From positions 1 through 37,862 of the IMG/VR virus record IMGVR_UViG_3300008448_000259: 37,862 nt of DNA; one strand, 5' to 3'. The DNA is from a virus. Shown here one piece after another: positions 1 through 5,688 of this stretch (position 1 is its first letter; each line of letters opens with the position of its first letter). The translations under genes were made by a program, and so were the position numbers. The notes below the pieces were generated by a model. The model did not search any database, was not told the origin of the DNA, and worked only from the letters and a program-made list of their open reading frames with translations.

Positions 1-202
1 CCGCCGCTGATCAGGAGGCTGTCCGGGGGGCTGACGGCGGGGGGAGGGGGGTGGGAGGGGGGGTCTGGGCGTGGGTATTGCCGGCAAAGTCCCGGGGAAA
101 GCCGGGGTTTTGCGGGGGTTTGTCTACTGCGGAGGGGGAGGGAGTTCCTGTCTTGGGGGTTGTTCCCCTGAGAGAGGGACGGATCTAAATAGGAGACAGC
201 AC
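1..202 (+). other. G-rich left edge and leader of the first gene
   Basis: No convincing gene lies here. Positions 25-69 are almost pure G in several runs (25-30, 39-44, 46-51, 53-55, 57-63, 67-69), which fits a G-quadruplex-forming tract on the + strand. This contrasts with the C-rich + strand of the next 9 kb. Further down, a short hairpin (155-168, GGGG/CCCC around a GTTGTT-type loop) is followed by AAATAGGAGACAGCAC and the first start codon at 203. I see no clear -35/-10 pair. A GTG at 71 opens the same frame as the first gene, but the leader hairpin and the ribosome site argue against its use. Confidence 0.5.
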
Positions 203-427
203 ATGAAGAAGTCCAGCAACAGCACGGTTACCCTGACGCTCAAGCCCGTCAAGCCGGGGACCGTCACGCCCAAGGGCCACCACGTGGCCTATGCGGCGGT
301 TCTCCCGGAAGGGATCGTCGGCGTCGTGCAGGGCGGAGCATCCGCCCGCGAGGTGCTTCTGATCGCGAGTTGGGCGCCGAAGGCGAAGAAGCTCGATCTC
401 AGCGAGATCTTCGACAGCCTCCGCTGA
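203..427 (+). CDS. Small hypothetical early protein (74 aa)
   Basis: I do not recognise this protein. It is basic, with an MKKSSNS start, a Thr/Lys/Pro-rich first third, a hydrophobic middle (AAVLPEGIVGVVQGG) and a C-terminus ending in a short acidic helix (LDLSEIFDSLR). The ATG at 203 is chosen because AGGAG lies at 191-195, seven bases upstream, within the GGAGACA leader shared by neighbouring genes. It is the first of four single-gene cassettes, each with its own leader hairpin and terminator-like hairpin. Small phage proteins in this position often modify the host, but nothing in the sequence shows a specific role. Confidence 0.7.
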   Translation: MKKSSNSTVTLTLKPVKPGTVTPKGHHVAYAAVLPEGIVGVVQGGASAREVLLIASWAPKAKKLDLSEIFDSLR

Positions 428-445
428 TGACGATGACCCCCATCA

Positions 446-480
446 CCCAGCAGGTACTACGGTACCTGCTGGGTTTTTTT
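446..480 (+). terminator. Strong intrinsic terminator with TACG tetraloop
   Basis: A perfect 12-bp stem (446-457 with 462-473) closes on the four-base loop TACG, a UNCG-type loop known for high stability, and is followed at once by seven T residues (474-480). It lies 18 bases after the first gene's stop. This is the most canonical terminator in the window. Confidence 0.92.
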
Positions 481-497
481 ATGTCCCGGTGTGGTGC

Positions 498-514
498 CGG
501 GGGGTGTTCCCCCG
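498..514 (+). promoter_or_regulatory. Leader hairpin of the second early gene
   Basis: CGGGGG (498-503) can pair with CCCCCG (509-514) around a five-base loop. It lies 40 bases before the next start codon. The first gene has a similar GGGG/CCCC hairpin at 155-168. It may protect or process the 5' end of the transcript; that role is inferred. Confidence 0.45.
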
Positions 515-553
515 TCAACCACCCACAATCCAACAATCAGGAGACAACAAACA

Positions 554-811
554 ATGGACAGCATGTGGACTCCCAAGTCCCCCTACAGCATGGCTCGGGA
601 GGAGGCCCATCGCCTCCTCCAGTCCTCCCTGCGAGACCGACCAAGGGGTCTCGCGGGATTGGAGTCGGATCTGCTCCTCATGGACCAGATGATCAAGGCG
701 GGAAACTTTCCCGCCAGCGTCGACCCGACCCAATGGCGGGCCGGACTCCAGTCTGTGAGGCAGTCGTGCCGCCTCGCGCTCCTCGAGGCGCAGTGGATGG
801 ACCTCCGATGA
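554..811 (+). CDS. Small hypothetical early protein (85 aa)
   Basis: I do not recognise this protein. It is predicted mostly helical, with a Ser/Met-rich start, a central amphipathic stretch (LAGLESDLLLMDQMIKAGNF) and a C-terminal helix ending in LLEAQWMDLR. Other in-frame ATGs lie upstream, but the one at 554 follows AGGAG (539-543) in the GGAGACAACAA leader also used by the next gene. The gene sits alone between a terminator at 446-480 and another at 823-860. Confidence 0.7.
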   Translation: MDSMWTPKSPYSMAREEAHRLLQSSLRDRPRGLAGLESDLLLMDQMIKAGNFPASVDPTQWRAGLQSVRQSCRLALLEAQWMDLR

Positions 812-822
812 GACCTTCCCCT

Positions 823-860
823 CCCTCCTCCGTCTAACCACGGAGGAGGGCTTTCTCTTT
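823..860 (+). terminator. Terminator-like hairpin with CTTTCTCTTT tail
   Basis: CCCTCCTCCG (823-832) pairs perfectly with CGGAGGAGGG (841-850) around an eight-base loop, followed by CTTTCTCTTT. The same tail follows the hairpins at 1238 and 1747. The tract is interrupted by C, so termination may be partial. Confidence 0.8.
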
Positions 861-865
861 GACCA

Positions 866-900
866 TTGGTTTCCTGTCCTTGCATGGAGCAGGCAACCAA
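866..900 (+). promoter_or_regulatory. Conserved leader hairpin, copy 1
   Basis: TTGGTT (866-871) pairs with AACCAA (895-900), CCTG (873-876) with CAGG (890-893), and TCC (877-879) with GGA (886-888), around loop TTGCAT. There is one T/C mismatch (872/894) and a single-base bulge (889). It starts only six bases after the previous terminator tail and ends 27 bases before the start codon at 928. A second copy lies at 1285-1320. A processing site (RNase III type) or an operator are both possible. Confidence 0.6.
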
Positions 901-927
901 ACCCAATCATCCATGCCGGAGACAACA

Positions 928-1221
928 ATGGAACGCAAGCCCGAATACGCCCTCGTCCACATCGTCTCGAACCCCGGCGATGCCACCAAGTTCGAGCCTT
1001 CACACCGTTCGGTCAACACCATCGGACTCTTCCGATGGTACACCGACGCCCAGACCGCCCTGCTGGGGTTCCTGACCAACGGAAACCCGGGATCGGTCTT
1101 CGCCATCCTCGACCTATCAAGCGGTCGCTTGGGGTCGGAGACCACCGTCCCCACCCCCACCGTCGACGAGCCGGAGCTCGACCCCTACGATGGGGTGCCC
1201 GCTGACACGGGCAGCATCTGA
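928..1221 (+). CDS. Small hypothetical early protein (97 aa)
   Basis: I do not recognise this protein. The N-terminal two thirds look like a compact alpha/beta fold (EYALVHIVSNPGDATKFEP... IGLFRWYTDAQTALLGFL). The C-terminus is acidic and Pro/Thr-rich (TPTVDEPELDPYDG). GGAG at 918-921 is six bases from the ATG. It is the third gene of the single-gene cassette series, with a leader hairpin at 866-900 and a terminator-like hairpin at 1238-1279. Confidence 0.72.
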   Translation: MERKPEYALVHIVSNPGDATKFEPSHRSVNTIGLFRWYTDAQTALLGFLTNGNPGSVFAILDLSSGRLGSETTVPTPTVDEPELDPYDGVPADTGSI

Positions 1222-1237
1222 GCCTTTCCCCCTGACG

Positions 1238-1279
1238 CCCCCTCCTCCCCACCGCCAGGGGAGGAGGGGGTTTCTCTTT
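1238..1279 (+). terminator. Terminator-like hairpin with TTTCTCTTT tail
   Basis: CCCCCTCCTCCCC (1238-1250) and GGGGAGGAGGGGG (1258-1270) form a perfect 13-bp stem around a seven-base loop, followed directly by TTTCTCTTT. Six bases after the tail the second conserved leader hairpin begins, leaving no room for a promoter between them. Confidence 0.82.
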
Positions 1280-1284
1280 CACCT

Positions 1285-1320
1285 TTGGTTGCCCGTCCTT
1301 GCATGGAGCGGGCCAACCAA
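1285..1320 (+). promoter_or_regulatory. Conserved leader hairpin, copy 2
   Basis: TTGGTTGCCCG (1285-1295) pairs with CGGGC (1309-1313) plus AACCAA (1315-1320), with one bulged C (1314). An inner TCC/GGA helix sits around loop TTGCAT. It is nearly identical to copy 1 at 866-900, including GTCCTTGCATGGAGC (876-890 and 1295-1309), but one stem pair differs on both sides: T875-A891 in copy 1 is C1294-G1310 here. The downstream CATCCATGCCGGAGACA is also shared (908-924 and 1328-1344). Confidence 0.62.
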
Positions 1321-1347
1321 TCCAACCCATCCATGCCGGAGACAGCC

Positions 1348-1731
1348 ATGCACAGCAGCGAAACCATCACCGCCCTCTTCGCCCGACTCTCCGGCGAGCG
1401 TAACGCCGGCATCGACGCCATCCACACCCACGGCGATCGCTCCTACTCCGCCATGGAGTGGGACTTCAACCACGCCCCCCGCTCCACCAACTGGAAGATG
1501 CTCGAGATGATCGGCATCGACCCGGCCACCGCCACCCTGCCGGAAATCCTCTCCGGCCTCTCGGTCTGGAACATCAACGTCGTCATCGAGCCGGGCTGCG
1601 AGGACTCCTACGTCCTCGACACCCTCCGCACCAAGATCTTGGTCGAGGAGATCACCATGATCGCCCCCACCCCCGACCTGCAGGAGTTCCTCCACATCAA
1701 CAACCCGGCGACCGTCGCCCGCCTCGCCTGA
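1348..1731 (+). CDS. Hypothetical early protein (127 aa)
   Basis: I do not recognise this protein. It is acidic and mixed alpha/beta, with an N-terminal helix (ETITALFARLSGERNAGID), a Trp-rich segment (AMEWDFNHAPRSTNWKMLEMI) and a C-terminal half rich in Ile/Glu (KILVEEITMIAPTPDLQEFL). GGAG (1338-1341) precedes the ATG at 1348. It is the fourth and last single-gene cassette. The next gene, 1799, starts a run of overlapping genes. Confidence 0.72.
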   Translation: MHSSETITALFARLSGERNAGIDAIHTHGDRSYSAMEWDFNHAPRSTNWKMLEMIGIDPATATLPEILSGLSVWNINVVIEPGCEDSYVLDTLRTKILVEEITMIAPTPDLQEFLHINNPATVARLA

Positions 1732-1746
1732 ACCCCGTTGTCTCCG

Positions 1747-1788
1747 GCCCCCTGCATCGTGCGGTTCGATGCAGGGGGCTTTCTCTTT
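1747..1788 (+). terminator. Terminator-like hairpin with TTTCTCTTT tail
   Basis: GCCCCCTGCATCG (1747-1759) pairs perfectly with CGATGCAGGGGGC (1767-1779) around a seven-base loop, followed by TTTCTCTTT (1780-1788). GGAG of the next ribosome site begins right after, so this element separates two genes by 67 bases in total. Confidence 0.85.
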
Positions 1789-1798
1789 GGAGCCCACC

Positions 1799-2050
1799 AT
1801 GATCAAAGAACTCTTCACCTTCCGACCACACCCCACCGACATCGACCTCGTGCGGGTCTCCACCAAGTGCTGCGACTGCCGCACCACCGTGCAGTTCGAC
1901 ATCCACGAAGCCGAATGGTTCGCCGGCCTCATGGCCCTTCAGGAAGGCCAGCTCATGCAGCGGGCCTTCCCCAACCTCAAGCCCGAGTGGCGGGAGCTTC
2001 TCATCTCCCGCCTCTGCCCCTCCTGCTTCGACTCCATCACCCATGACTAG
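1799..2050 (+). CDS. Small putative zinc-binding protein (83 aa)
   Basis: Two cysteine clusters suggest one zinc site: CCDC near residues 28-31 and CPSC near residues 74-77. Between them lies a helical stretch (EAEWFAGLMALQEGQLMQRAFP). Small zinc-ribbon proteins are common among phage early genes and bind nucleic acid or host proteins; the specific role here is unknown. GGAG at 1789-1792 supports the ATG at 1799. The end overlaps the next gene by eight bases, which suggests translational coupling. Confidence 0.72.
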   Translation: MIKELFTFRPHPTDIDLVRVSTKCCDCRTTVQFDIHEAEWFAGLMALQEGQLMQRAFPNLKPEWRELLISRLCPSCFDSITHD

Positions 2051-2333
2051 ACGATCCCCCTACATCATCGGCTACTGCTTCAACTCCGCTCTCGTCTGCC
2101 CTGCCTGCACCGCCGCAGCCCTCGAAGACGGAGAGATCATCCACCTCTTGACGGACGGCGAGGGCAAACCCCTCACCAATGCCGTCACCCCGTTCAACTT
2201 CCACGGAACCCACCCCTTCACAATCCCCGAAGCCATCTTCACCACCAACCTTGAGCCCGTCACCCCCGTCTTCAACACCGACGACTACCCCGACGGCTAC
2301 ACCTGCGACACCTGCGGCGAGGTTCACCCATGA
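2043..2333 (+). CDS. Small putative zinc-binding protein (96 aa)
   Basis: CPAC near residue 19 and CDTCGEVH at the C-terminus form a possible split zinc ribbon, like the preceding gene but without clear sequence similarity outside the cysteines. The middle is Pro/Thr-rich and probably beta (TPFNFHGTHPFTIPEAIFTTN). The ATG lies inside the previous gene, and its stop overlaps the next start as ATGA. This gives a three-gene coupled run, 1799 to 2554. I cannot assign a function. Confidence 0.72.
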   Translation: MTRRSPYIIGYCFNSALVCPACTAAALEDGEIIHLLTDGEGKPLTNAVTPFNFHGTHPFTIPEAIFTTNLEPVTPVFNTDDYPDGYTCDTCGEVHP

Positions 2334-2554
2334 CCAACCCTCTGCCACTCGGACCAACCACCACCTACCGCGTCTCCTGCATCTCCACCCTCCTCTACCG
2401 CACCGAGTTCACGGTCGCGGCCACGTCCCCGCAGCAGGCCATCGACTTCTGCATCCAGCGCCTCGATGCCAACGGCAACTACCTCGAGTCCGACTCCGAG
2501 AAGTTCCTCGAGACCGAGGACGAAACCGGATGGGAGGCCGAGCCCCTCGACTAA
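2330..2554 (+). CDS. Small hypothetical protein (74 aa)
   Basis: A beta-strand pair (TTYRVSCISTLLYRTEFTVAA) is followed by a helix (SPQQAIDFCIQRLDANGNYLES) and a strongly acidic tail. This arrangement is seen in many short phage proteins of unknown function. The start overlaps the previous stop by ATGA. The gene ends at 2554, just before a candidate promoter at 2559-2586. Confidence 0.7.
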   Translation: MTNPLPLGPTTTYRVSCISTLLYRTEFTVAATSPQQAIDFCIQRLDANGNYLESDSEKFLETEDETGWEAEPLD

Positions 2555-2558
2555 CCCC

Positions 2559-2586
2559 TTCACAACCAACCCAACCTGTGTACAAT
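2559..2586 (+). promoter_or_regulatory. Candidate sigma70-type promoter
   Basis: TTCACA (2559-2564), a 16-base spacer and TACAAT (2581-2586) lie in a short AT-richer gap between genes. Each box is one base from consensus. The predicted start point near 2593 would leave almost no leader for the GTG at 2595, so it may serve the gene at 2837 or make a leaderless message. Confidence 0.42.
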
Positions 2587-2594
2587 GGAGGACC

Positions 2595-2840
2595 GTGACA
2601 CCGCAAACCAACGACCTGATCATCTTCAACCCATGGCAAACCTTGCTACTCGATCATCCCGATGTCGACGTAGCCCAGTTCTATCTGACGCTCGTCACGA
2701 GCACCACTAACAATCACTTCACGTTCGAGGTCCTCGACAGCGGCGCGTGTGCCCTTGTCGAAGCCCTCGCCATCTCCGGCTGCACGAAGGGGCAGCGGGT
2801 CTGGTTCGCAAAGTCACCCTTCGGAGACTCCACTCAATGA
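2595..2840 (+). CDS. Small hypothetical protein (81 aa), GTG start
   Basis: I do not recognise this protein. It begins TPQTNDLIIFNPWQTLLLDHP and continues with a beta-rich part (FYLTLVTSTTNNHFTFEVLDSG) and ALVEALAISGCTKGQRVWFAKS. No in-frame ATG exists near the start. The GTG at 2595 has GGAGG (2587-2591) only three bases upstream, closer than usual. The stop overlaps the next start as ATGA. The unusual start spacing and the overlapping candidate promoter make this start the least certain in the early region. Confidence 0.55.
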   Translation: MTPQTNDLIIFNPWQTLLLDHPDVDVAQFYLTLVTSTTNNHFTFEVLDSGACALVEALAISGCTKGQRVWFAKSPFGDSTQ

Positions 2841-3664
2841 GCAATCTCATGCTCCATGCCGGCGGCTACTCCGCCTCCCTGTCCGACATCACCAACGTCG
2901 AGACGCCCCGCCCCACCGCCACGCACCAACCCATCCCGCACCGTCTGTTCCTCGAGAACTTGCTCGAAGCCCTGGCCTACCACGGCTACACCGTGACCCG
3001 CCAGCAGCACGGGCTCATGGGCAAGGCCGGCGAAGACTACTTCGGCGTCCTCGACCTCTCCCGCACTGGTCCCAACGGGGACTTCTGCCATGTCCTCGGT
3101 CTTCGCAACAGCCACCGCATGCGCTTCTCCGCACAGGCTGCGCTCGGTAGCCGCGTCTTCGTGTGCGACAACCTCGCCTTCCGTGCGGACAACGCCGTCG
3201 TCAAGTTCAGCCGCAAGCACACCGCCTTCATCCTGCGCGATTTCCCTCGTCTCTGCATCGACAAGGTGGCCGAGCTCCCCGGCTACTTCGCCGACACCGA
3301 GCAGCAGATCGACCGCTGGAAGAACTGCCTGCTCGGCACCGACGCCATCGACGTGCGCCGCAACGCCGCCGACCTGTGCATGACCGCCCTCACCAAGGGC
3401 GCCACCAACGGTCGGCTCCTGCCCCGTGTCTGGCAGGAGTTCAACCGCGAGGACGGACCCGGCGGCCACTCCTGCCTCAAGGGCACCTCGCTCTGGTCCC
3501 TCTTCAACGCCTTCACCGAGGTCGAGAAGATCACCGACTCGCCCGCTGAATCTCAGCGTCGCACCGCCCGACTCTCGACCATCCTCGACGGCACCTGCCA
3601 TGCCCTCGACGTCGAGCCCCTCGACGCCGGCGACTTCGACTTCTACCCGGTCGACATGGTCTGA
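2837..3664 (+). CDS. DUF932-like phage/plasmid protein (275 aa)
   Basis: The central region (LLEALAYHGYTVTRQQHGLMGKAG... GLRNSHRMRFSAQAALGSRVFVCDNLAF... VKFSRKHT) has the order and spacing I associate with the DUF932 family, found in phages and plasmids and of unknown biochemical function. That family is usually about 250-400 residues, so this looks full length. The C-terminal part is helical (SLWSLFNAFTEVEKI). The ATG at 2837 overlaps the previous stop and follows GGAG (2823-2826) in a GGAGACT leader. One copy of CCCCCACTGG begins immediately after the stop codon. Confidence 0.78.
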   Translation: MSNLMLHAGGYSASLSDITNVETPRPTATHQPIPHRLFLENLLEALAYHGYTVTRQQHGLMGKAGEDYFGVLDLSRTGPNGDFCHVLGLRNSHRMRFSAQAALGSRVFVCDNLAFRADNAVVKFSRKHTAFILRDFPRLCIDKVAELPGYFADTEQQIDRWKNCLLGTDAIDVRRNAADLCMTALTKGATNGRLLPRVWQEFNREDGPGGHSCLKGTSLWSLFNAFTEVEKITDSPAESQRRTARLSTILDGTCHALDVEPLDAGDFDFYPVDMV

Positions 3665-3685
3665 CCCCCACTGGTTCCTTCCGCA

Positions 3686-3715
3686 CCCGGCGATGCGACC
3701 GCCGGGCTTTCTTTC
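3686..3715 (+). terminator. Terminator-like hairpin with CTTTCTTTC tail
   Basis: CCCGGCG (3686-3692) pairs with CGCCGGG (3700-3706) around a seven-base loop, followed by CTTTCTTTC. The 15-base core GGCGATGCGACCGCC (3689-3703) is repeated exactly in another intergenic hairpin at 5346-5360. Confidence 0.72.
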
Positions 3716-3734
3716 ACCCCCAACGGAGACACGC

Positions 3735-4439
3735 ATGAGACACACCTTCGAGTGGAGAGGACGCACCCGCAGCCTCTTCACGTGGACATCGGCCATGGCC
3801 TGCTGGTCATGGTCCCTGCCCGCCGGCAAGGCGTACGCCTGCCCCGCCGAGTACCAGGGACCCGGCACCATCTGCTCCTCCTGCTACGCGCAGCAGGGGA
3901 ACTACCTGTTCCGCAACGTGCTCGACTCGCAGATCGACCGCTTCGAGTTCTTCAAGTCAGAGCCCGAGCGCTGCGATTCCCTCATCGTCAACGCCATCAA
4001 CCGCTCCGACCTCCCGTACTTCCGGGTCCACGACAGCGGCGACTTCCACTCCATCGACTCCATCAACCGATGGACCGCGATCGTGCGCCGCTGTCCGTCC
4101 ACCCTCTTCTGGTTTCCCACTCGGACCTACCTCTTCCCCGCATGGCTTCCCGCCCTGCGCCGGCTCCACTCCCAGCTCAACGCATGCGTCCGTCCGTCTG
4201 CCCTCCGCTTCGGCGACGAACCGCCCGTGACCGACGGCCTCGGGCACGGCACCGTCTCGATGCACTCGTCCCTGCCCGGCATCCACGACTGCCCCAAGTC
4301 CGTGTCCGGCGGATCGTGCGAGACATACTCGTGCCGCACCTGCTGGCACGACACCACCTACGTGAACTACCGCCCGCACGGACACGCCATCACGCCCCGT
4401 GAGCGCAGCGTCCGCCTCACCATCGGAGCCACATCGTGA
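3735..4439 (+). CDS. Gp88-like protein (234 aa)
   Basis: The protein matches the layout of the phage Gp88 family, whose function is not established: a Cys pair and CYA motif (CSSCYAQQGNY, about residue 43), then HDSGDF (about residues 98-103), a Trp-containing helix and a Phe/Tyr strand (TLFWFPTRTY). A second cysteine group near the C-terminus (SCETYSCRTCWHD) could complete a metal site. GGAG (3725-3728) supports the ATG at 3735. An in-frame ATG at 3693 lies in the upstream hairpin loop and is less likely. The stop overlaps the next GTG start. Confidence 0.75.
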   Translation: MRHTFEWRGRTRSLFTWTSAMACWSWSLPAGKAYACPAEYQGPGTICSSCYAQQGNYLFRNVLDSQIDRFEFFKSEPERCDSLIVNAINRSDLPYFRVHDSGDFHSIDSINRWTAIVRRCPSTLFWFPTRTYLFPAWLPALRRLHSQLNACVRPSALRFGDEPPVTDGLGHGTVSMHSSLPGIHDCPKSVSGGSCETYSCRTCWHDTTYVNYRPHGHAITPRERSVRLTIGATS

Positions 4440-4795
4440 CCACCATCGAAGTCACCGGACCACGCACCGTCCAGATCACCATCGACGACCTCCCCTGCCC
4501 GCTGCTCGTCGTCGTGTACGACGTGTGGTGGAACGGATCGTTCGCATTCACCGACATCCTCGACGGCGACGCCGTCTCCCTCTACGAGTCCTCGCCTCCA
4601 CCATGGGTCGACGAACTCTACGACCAGCTCGTCCAGCGCTACGGCGTGGAGCGCAAGGTCGAGGACTTCCTCCTGTCCACCGACACCCGCATCGGCCGGA
4701 TGTTCCGCAGCCGGGAGCCCCTCGCCGACGACCCCGACACCGACGCCAAGAACCATCGGCTCGACGCCGAGGAGAGGAGCCGCATGAGTGAGTGA
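4436..4795 (+). CDS. Hypothetical protein (119 aa), GTG start
   Basis: I do not recognise this protein. The N-terminal half is beta-rich (TIEVTGPRTVQITIDDLPCPLLVVVYDVWW). The rest is acidic and helical (WVDELYDQLVQRYGVERKVEDFLL), with a charged tail ending EERSRMSE. The GTG start overlaps the previous stop (GTGA), and GGAG is at 4424-4427. Its last codons overlap a very short membrane-peptide gene that starts at 4788 in another frame. Confidence 0.68.
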   Translation: MTTIEVTGPRTVQITIDDLPCPLLVVVYDVWWNGSFAFTDILDGDAVSLYESSPPPWVDELYDQLVQRYGVERKVEDFLLSTDTRIGRMFRSREPLADDPDTDAKNHRLDAEERSRMSE

Positions 4796-4895
4796 AGAAC
4801 GAGACCCCACCCGCTACATCAACCCGACCACCTTCTACCTGTTCCTGATCGTGTACCTCGTGGTCACGATCCTCGCATCCTGTCAAGCCCACTGA
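4788..4895 (+). CDS. 35-aa single-span membrane peptide, possible lipoprotein
   Basis: A GTG at 4788 with AGGAG (4775-4779) eight bases upstream opens a 35-residue frame, different from that of the gene it overlaps by eight bases. The peptide has a polar start (MSEERDPTRYINP), one hydrophobic stretch (TFYLFLIVYLVVTILA) and a short SCQAH end. LASC resembles a lipobox, but it is near the C-terminus, so a simple membrane anchor is more likely. Short peptides like this in phages include inhibitors and lysis accessories; none can be chosen here. It fills most of the gap between 4795 and 4903. Confidence 0.58.
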   Translation: MSEERDPTRYINPTTFYLFLIVYLVVTILASCQAH

Positions 4896-4902
4896 GACAA
4901 CC

Positions 4903-5331
4903 ATGTCCGACAACATCATCGACAATCTCGCAGACGACGTCGCTCTCGCCACCGCCCTCCGCAACTTCCTCACCACGCCGGCCGTCATCGACCTCGTCCG
5001 TGCCGTCGTGACCGAGGAGGTCAACGCCGAGCTCGCCCGCACCAACGTCCTCACCCCCGCCCGCCTCCTCGAGATCCTCGACGTCGAGACCCTCGACGGG
5101 CAGTTCGCGACCGAAGCGAAGGCGCGGTCCGCCATCCGTGGCCACATCACCGCCAGCATCGAGCACGAGATCGAGACCCGCCTCGCGTACTACATCCACG
5201 AGGACGACTTCGAGACCAAGTTCGACGAACTGATCGACATCGACTCCAAGATCGAGGCCAAGGTCTCCGACGCCATCTCCGAGGAGATGGACGAGATCGT
5301 CCGAGACCTCCGCATCATCCGTCGCGACTGA
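4903..5331 (+). CDS. Hypothetical acidic helical protein (142 aa)
   Basis: I do not recognise this protein. It is strongly acidic and almost wholly helical. The segment TPARLLEILDVETLDGQFATEAKARSAIRGHI is followed by long Glu/Asp/Ile/Lys heptad-like stretches (DELIDIDSKIEAKVSDAISEEMDEIVRDL) that suggest a coiled coil. The ribosome site is weak (GAGACAACC), but the spacing matches the GAGACA leader of neighbours. An acidic coiled-coil early protein could mimic DNA or scaffold another protein; this is only a possibility. Confidence 0.68.
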   Translation: MSDNIIDNLADDVALATALRNFLTTPAVIDLVRAVVTEEVNAELARTNVLTPARLLEILDVETLDGQFATEAKARSAIRGHITASIEHEIETRLAYYIHEDDFETKFDELIDIDSKIEAKVSDAISEEMDEIVRDLRIIRRD

Positions 5332-5340
5332 CCCGCACCG

Positions 5341-5364
5341 GAGGGGGCGATGCGACCGCCCCTC
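5341..5364 (+). promoter_or_regulatory. Intergenic hairpin sharing a 15-base core with 3689-3703
   Basis: GAGGGGGCG (5341-5349) pairs with CGCCCCTC (5357-5364), with one bulged G. The core GGCGATGCGACCGCC (5346-5360) is identical to that of the hairpin at 3689-3703. No T tract follows, so it is not a clear terminator. GGAGG (5340-5344) and an ATG in the loop (5350) suggest it may control translation of the next gene. A CCCCCACTGG copy lies just downstream (5369-5378). Confidence 0.5.
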
Positions 5365-5688
5365 TCCACCCCCACTGGACACGCCATGACCGCCAACAAG
5401 CCCAAGCCCCGCCACCCGTGGCGCAAGGACGCACCCCGCTGGACCCACAACGTCCAGCTCGTGCGCCTTCCCTTCCCCCCGTTCACCGACACCGTGCACC
5501 ACGAGAAGCTGGTCGCCTTCAACCGCGACCTCGAGGACCTGCTGACCAAGCACGACCTCCCTCGCGAGCCCTCCTACATCGGCTTCTACCGGGCCAACGC
5601 CGACTGGGACAACATCGACACGCCCGATGCCTGCGTCTGCCACCCCAATCGCGGCGTCAACGCCGACGGAGTCGACAATGAACCCTGA
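5350..5688 (+). CDS. Small hypothetical protein (112 or 100 aa)
   Basis: I do not recognise this protein. The body is PRHPWRKDAPRWTHNVQLVRLPFPPF followed by a helix (HHEKLVAFNRDLEDLLTKH) and a Cys/Asp-rich tail (DTPDACVCHPNRG). Two starts are possible. The ATG at 5350 has GGAGG five bases upstream but sits in a hairpin loop. The ATG at 5386 lacks a ribosome site. The upstream version would begin MRPPLSTPTGHA; an in-frame ATG in the matching hairpin before the Gp88-like gene would likewise begin MRPP. The end overlaps the next gene by 11 bases. Confidence 0.58.
   Translation: MRPPLSTPTGHAMTANKPKPRHPWRKDAPRWTHNVQLVRLPFPPFTDTVHHEKLVAFNRDLEDLLTKHDLPREPSYIGFYRANADWDNIDTPDACVCHPNRGVNADGVDNEP

Noticed and set aside
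71-202. N-terminal extension of the first gene from a GTG at 71
   Set aside because: The extension is Gly/Cys-rich and low complexity, crosses a leader hairpin, and a well-spaced AGGAG favours the ATG at 203.
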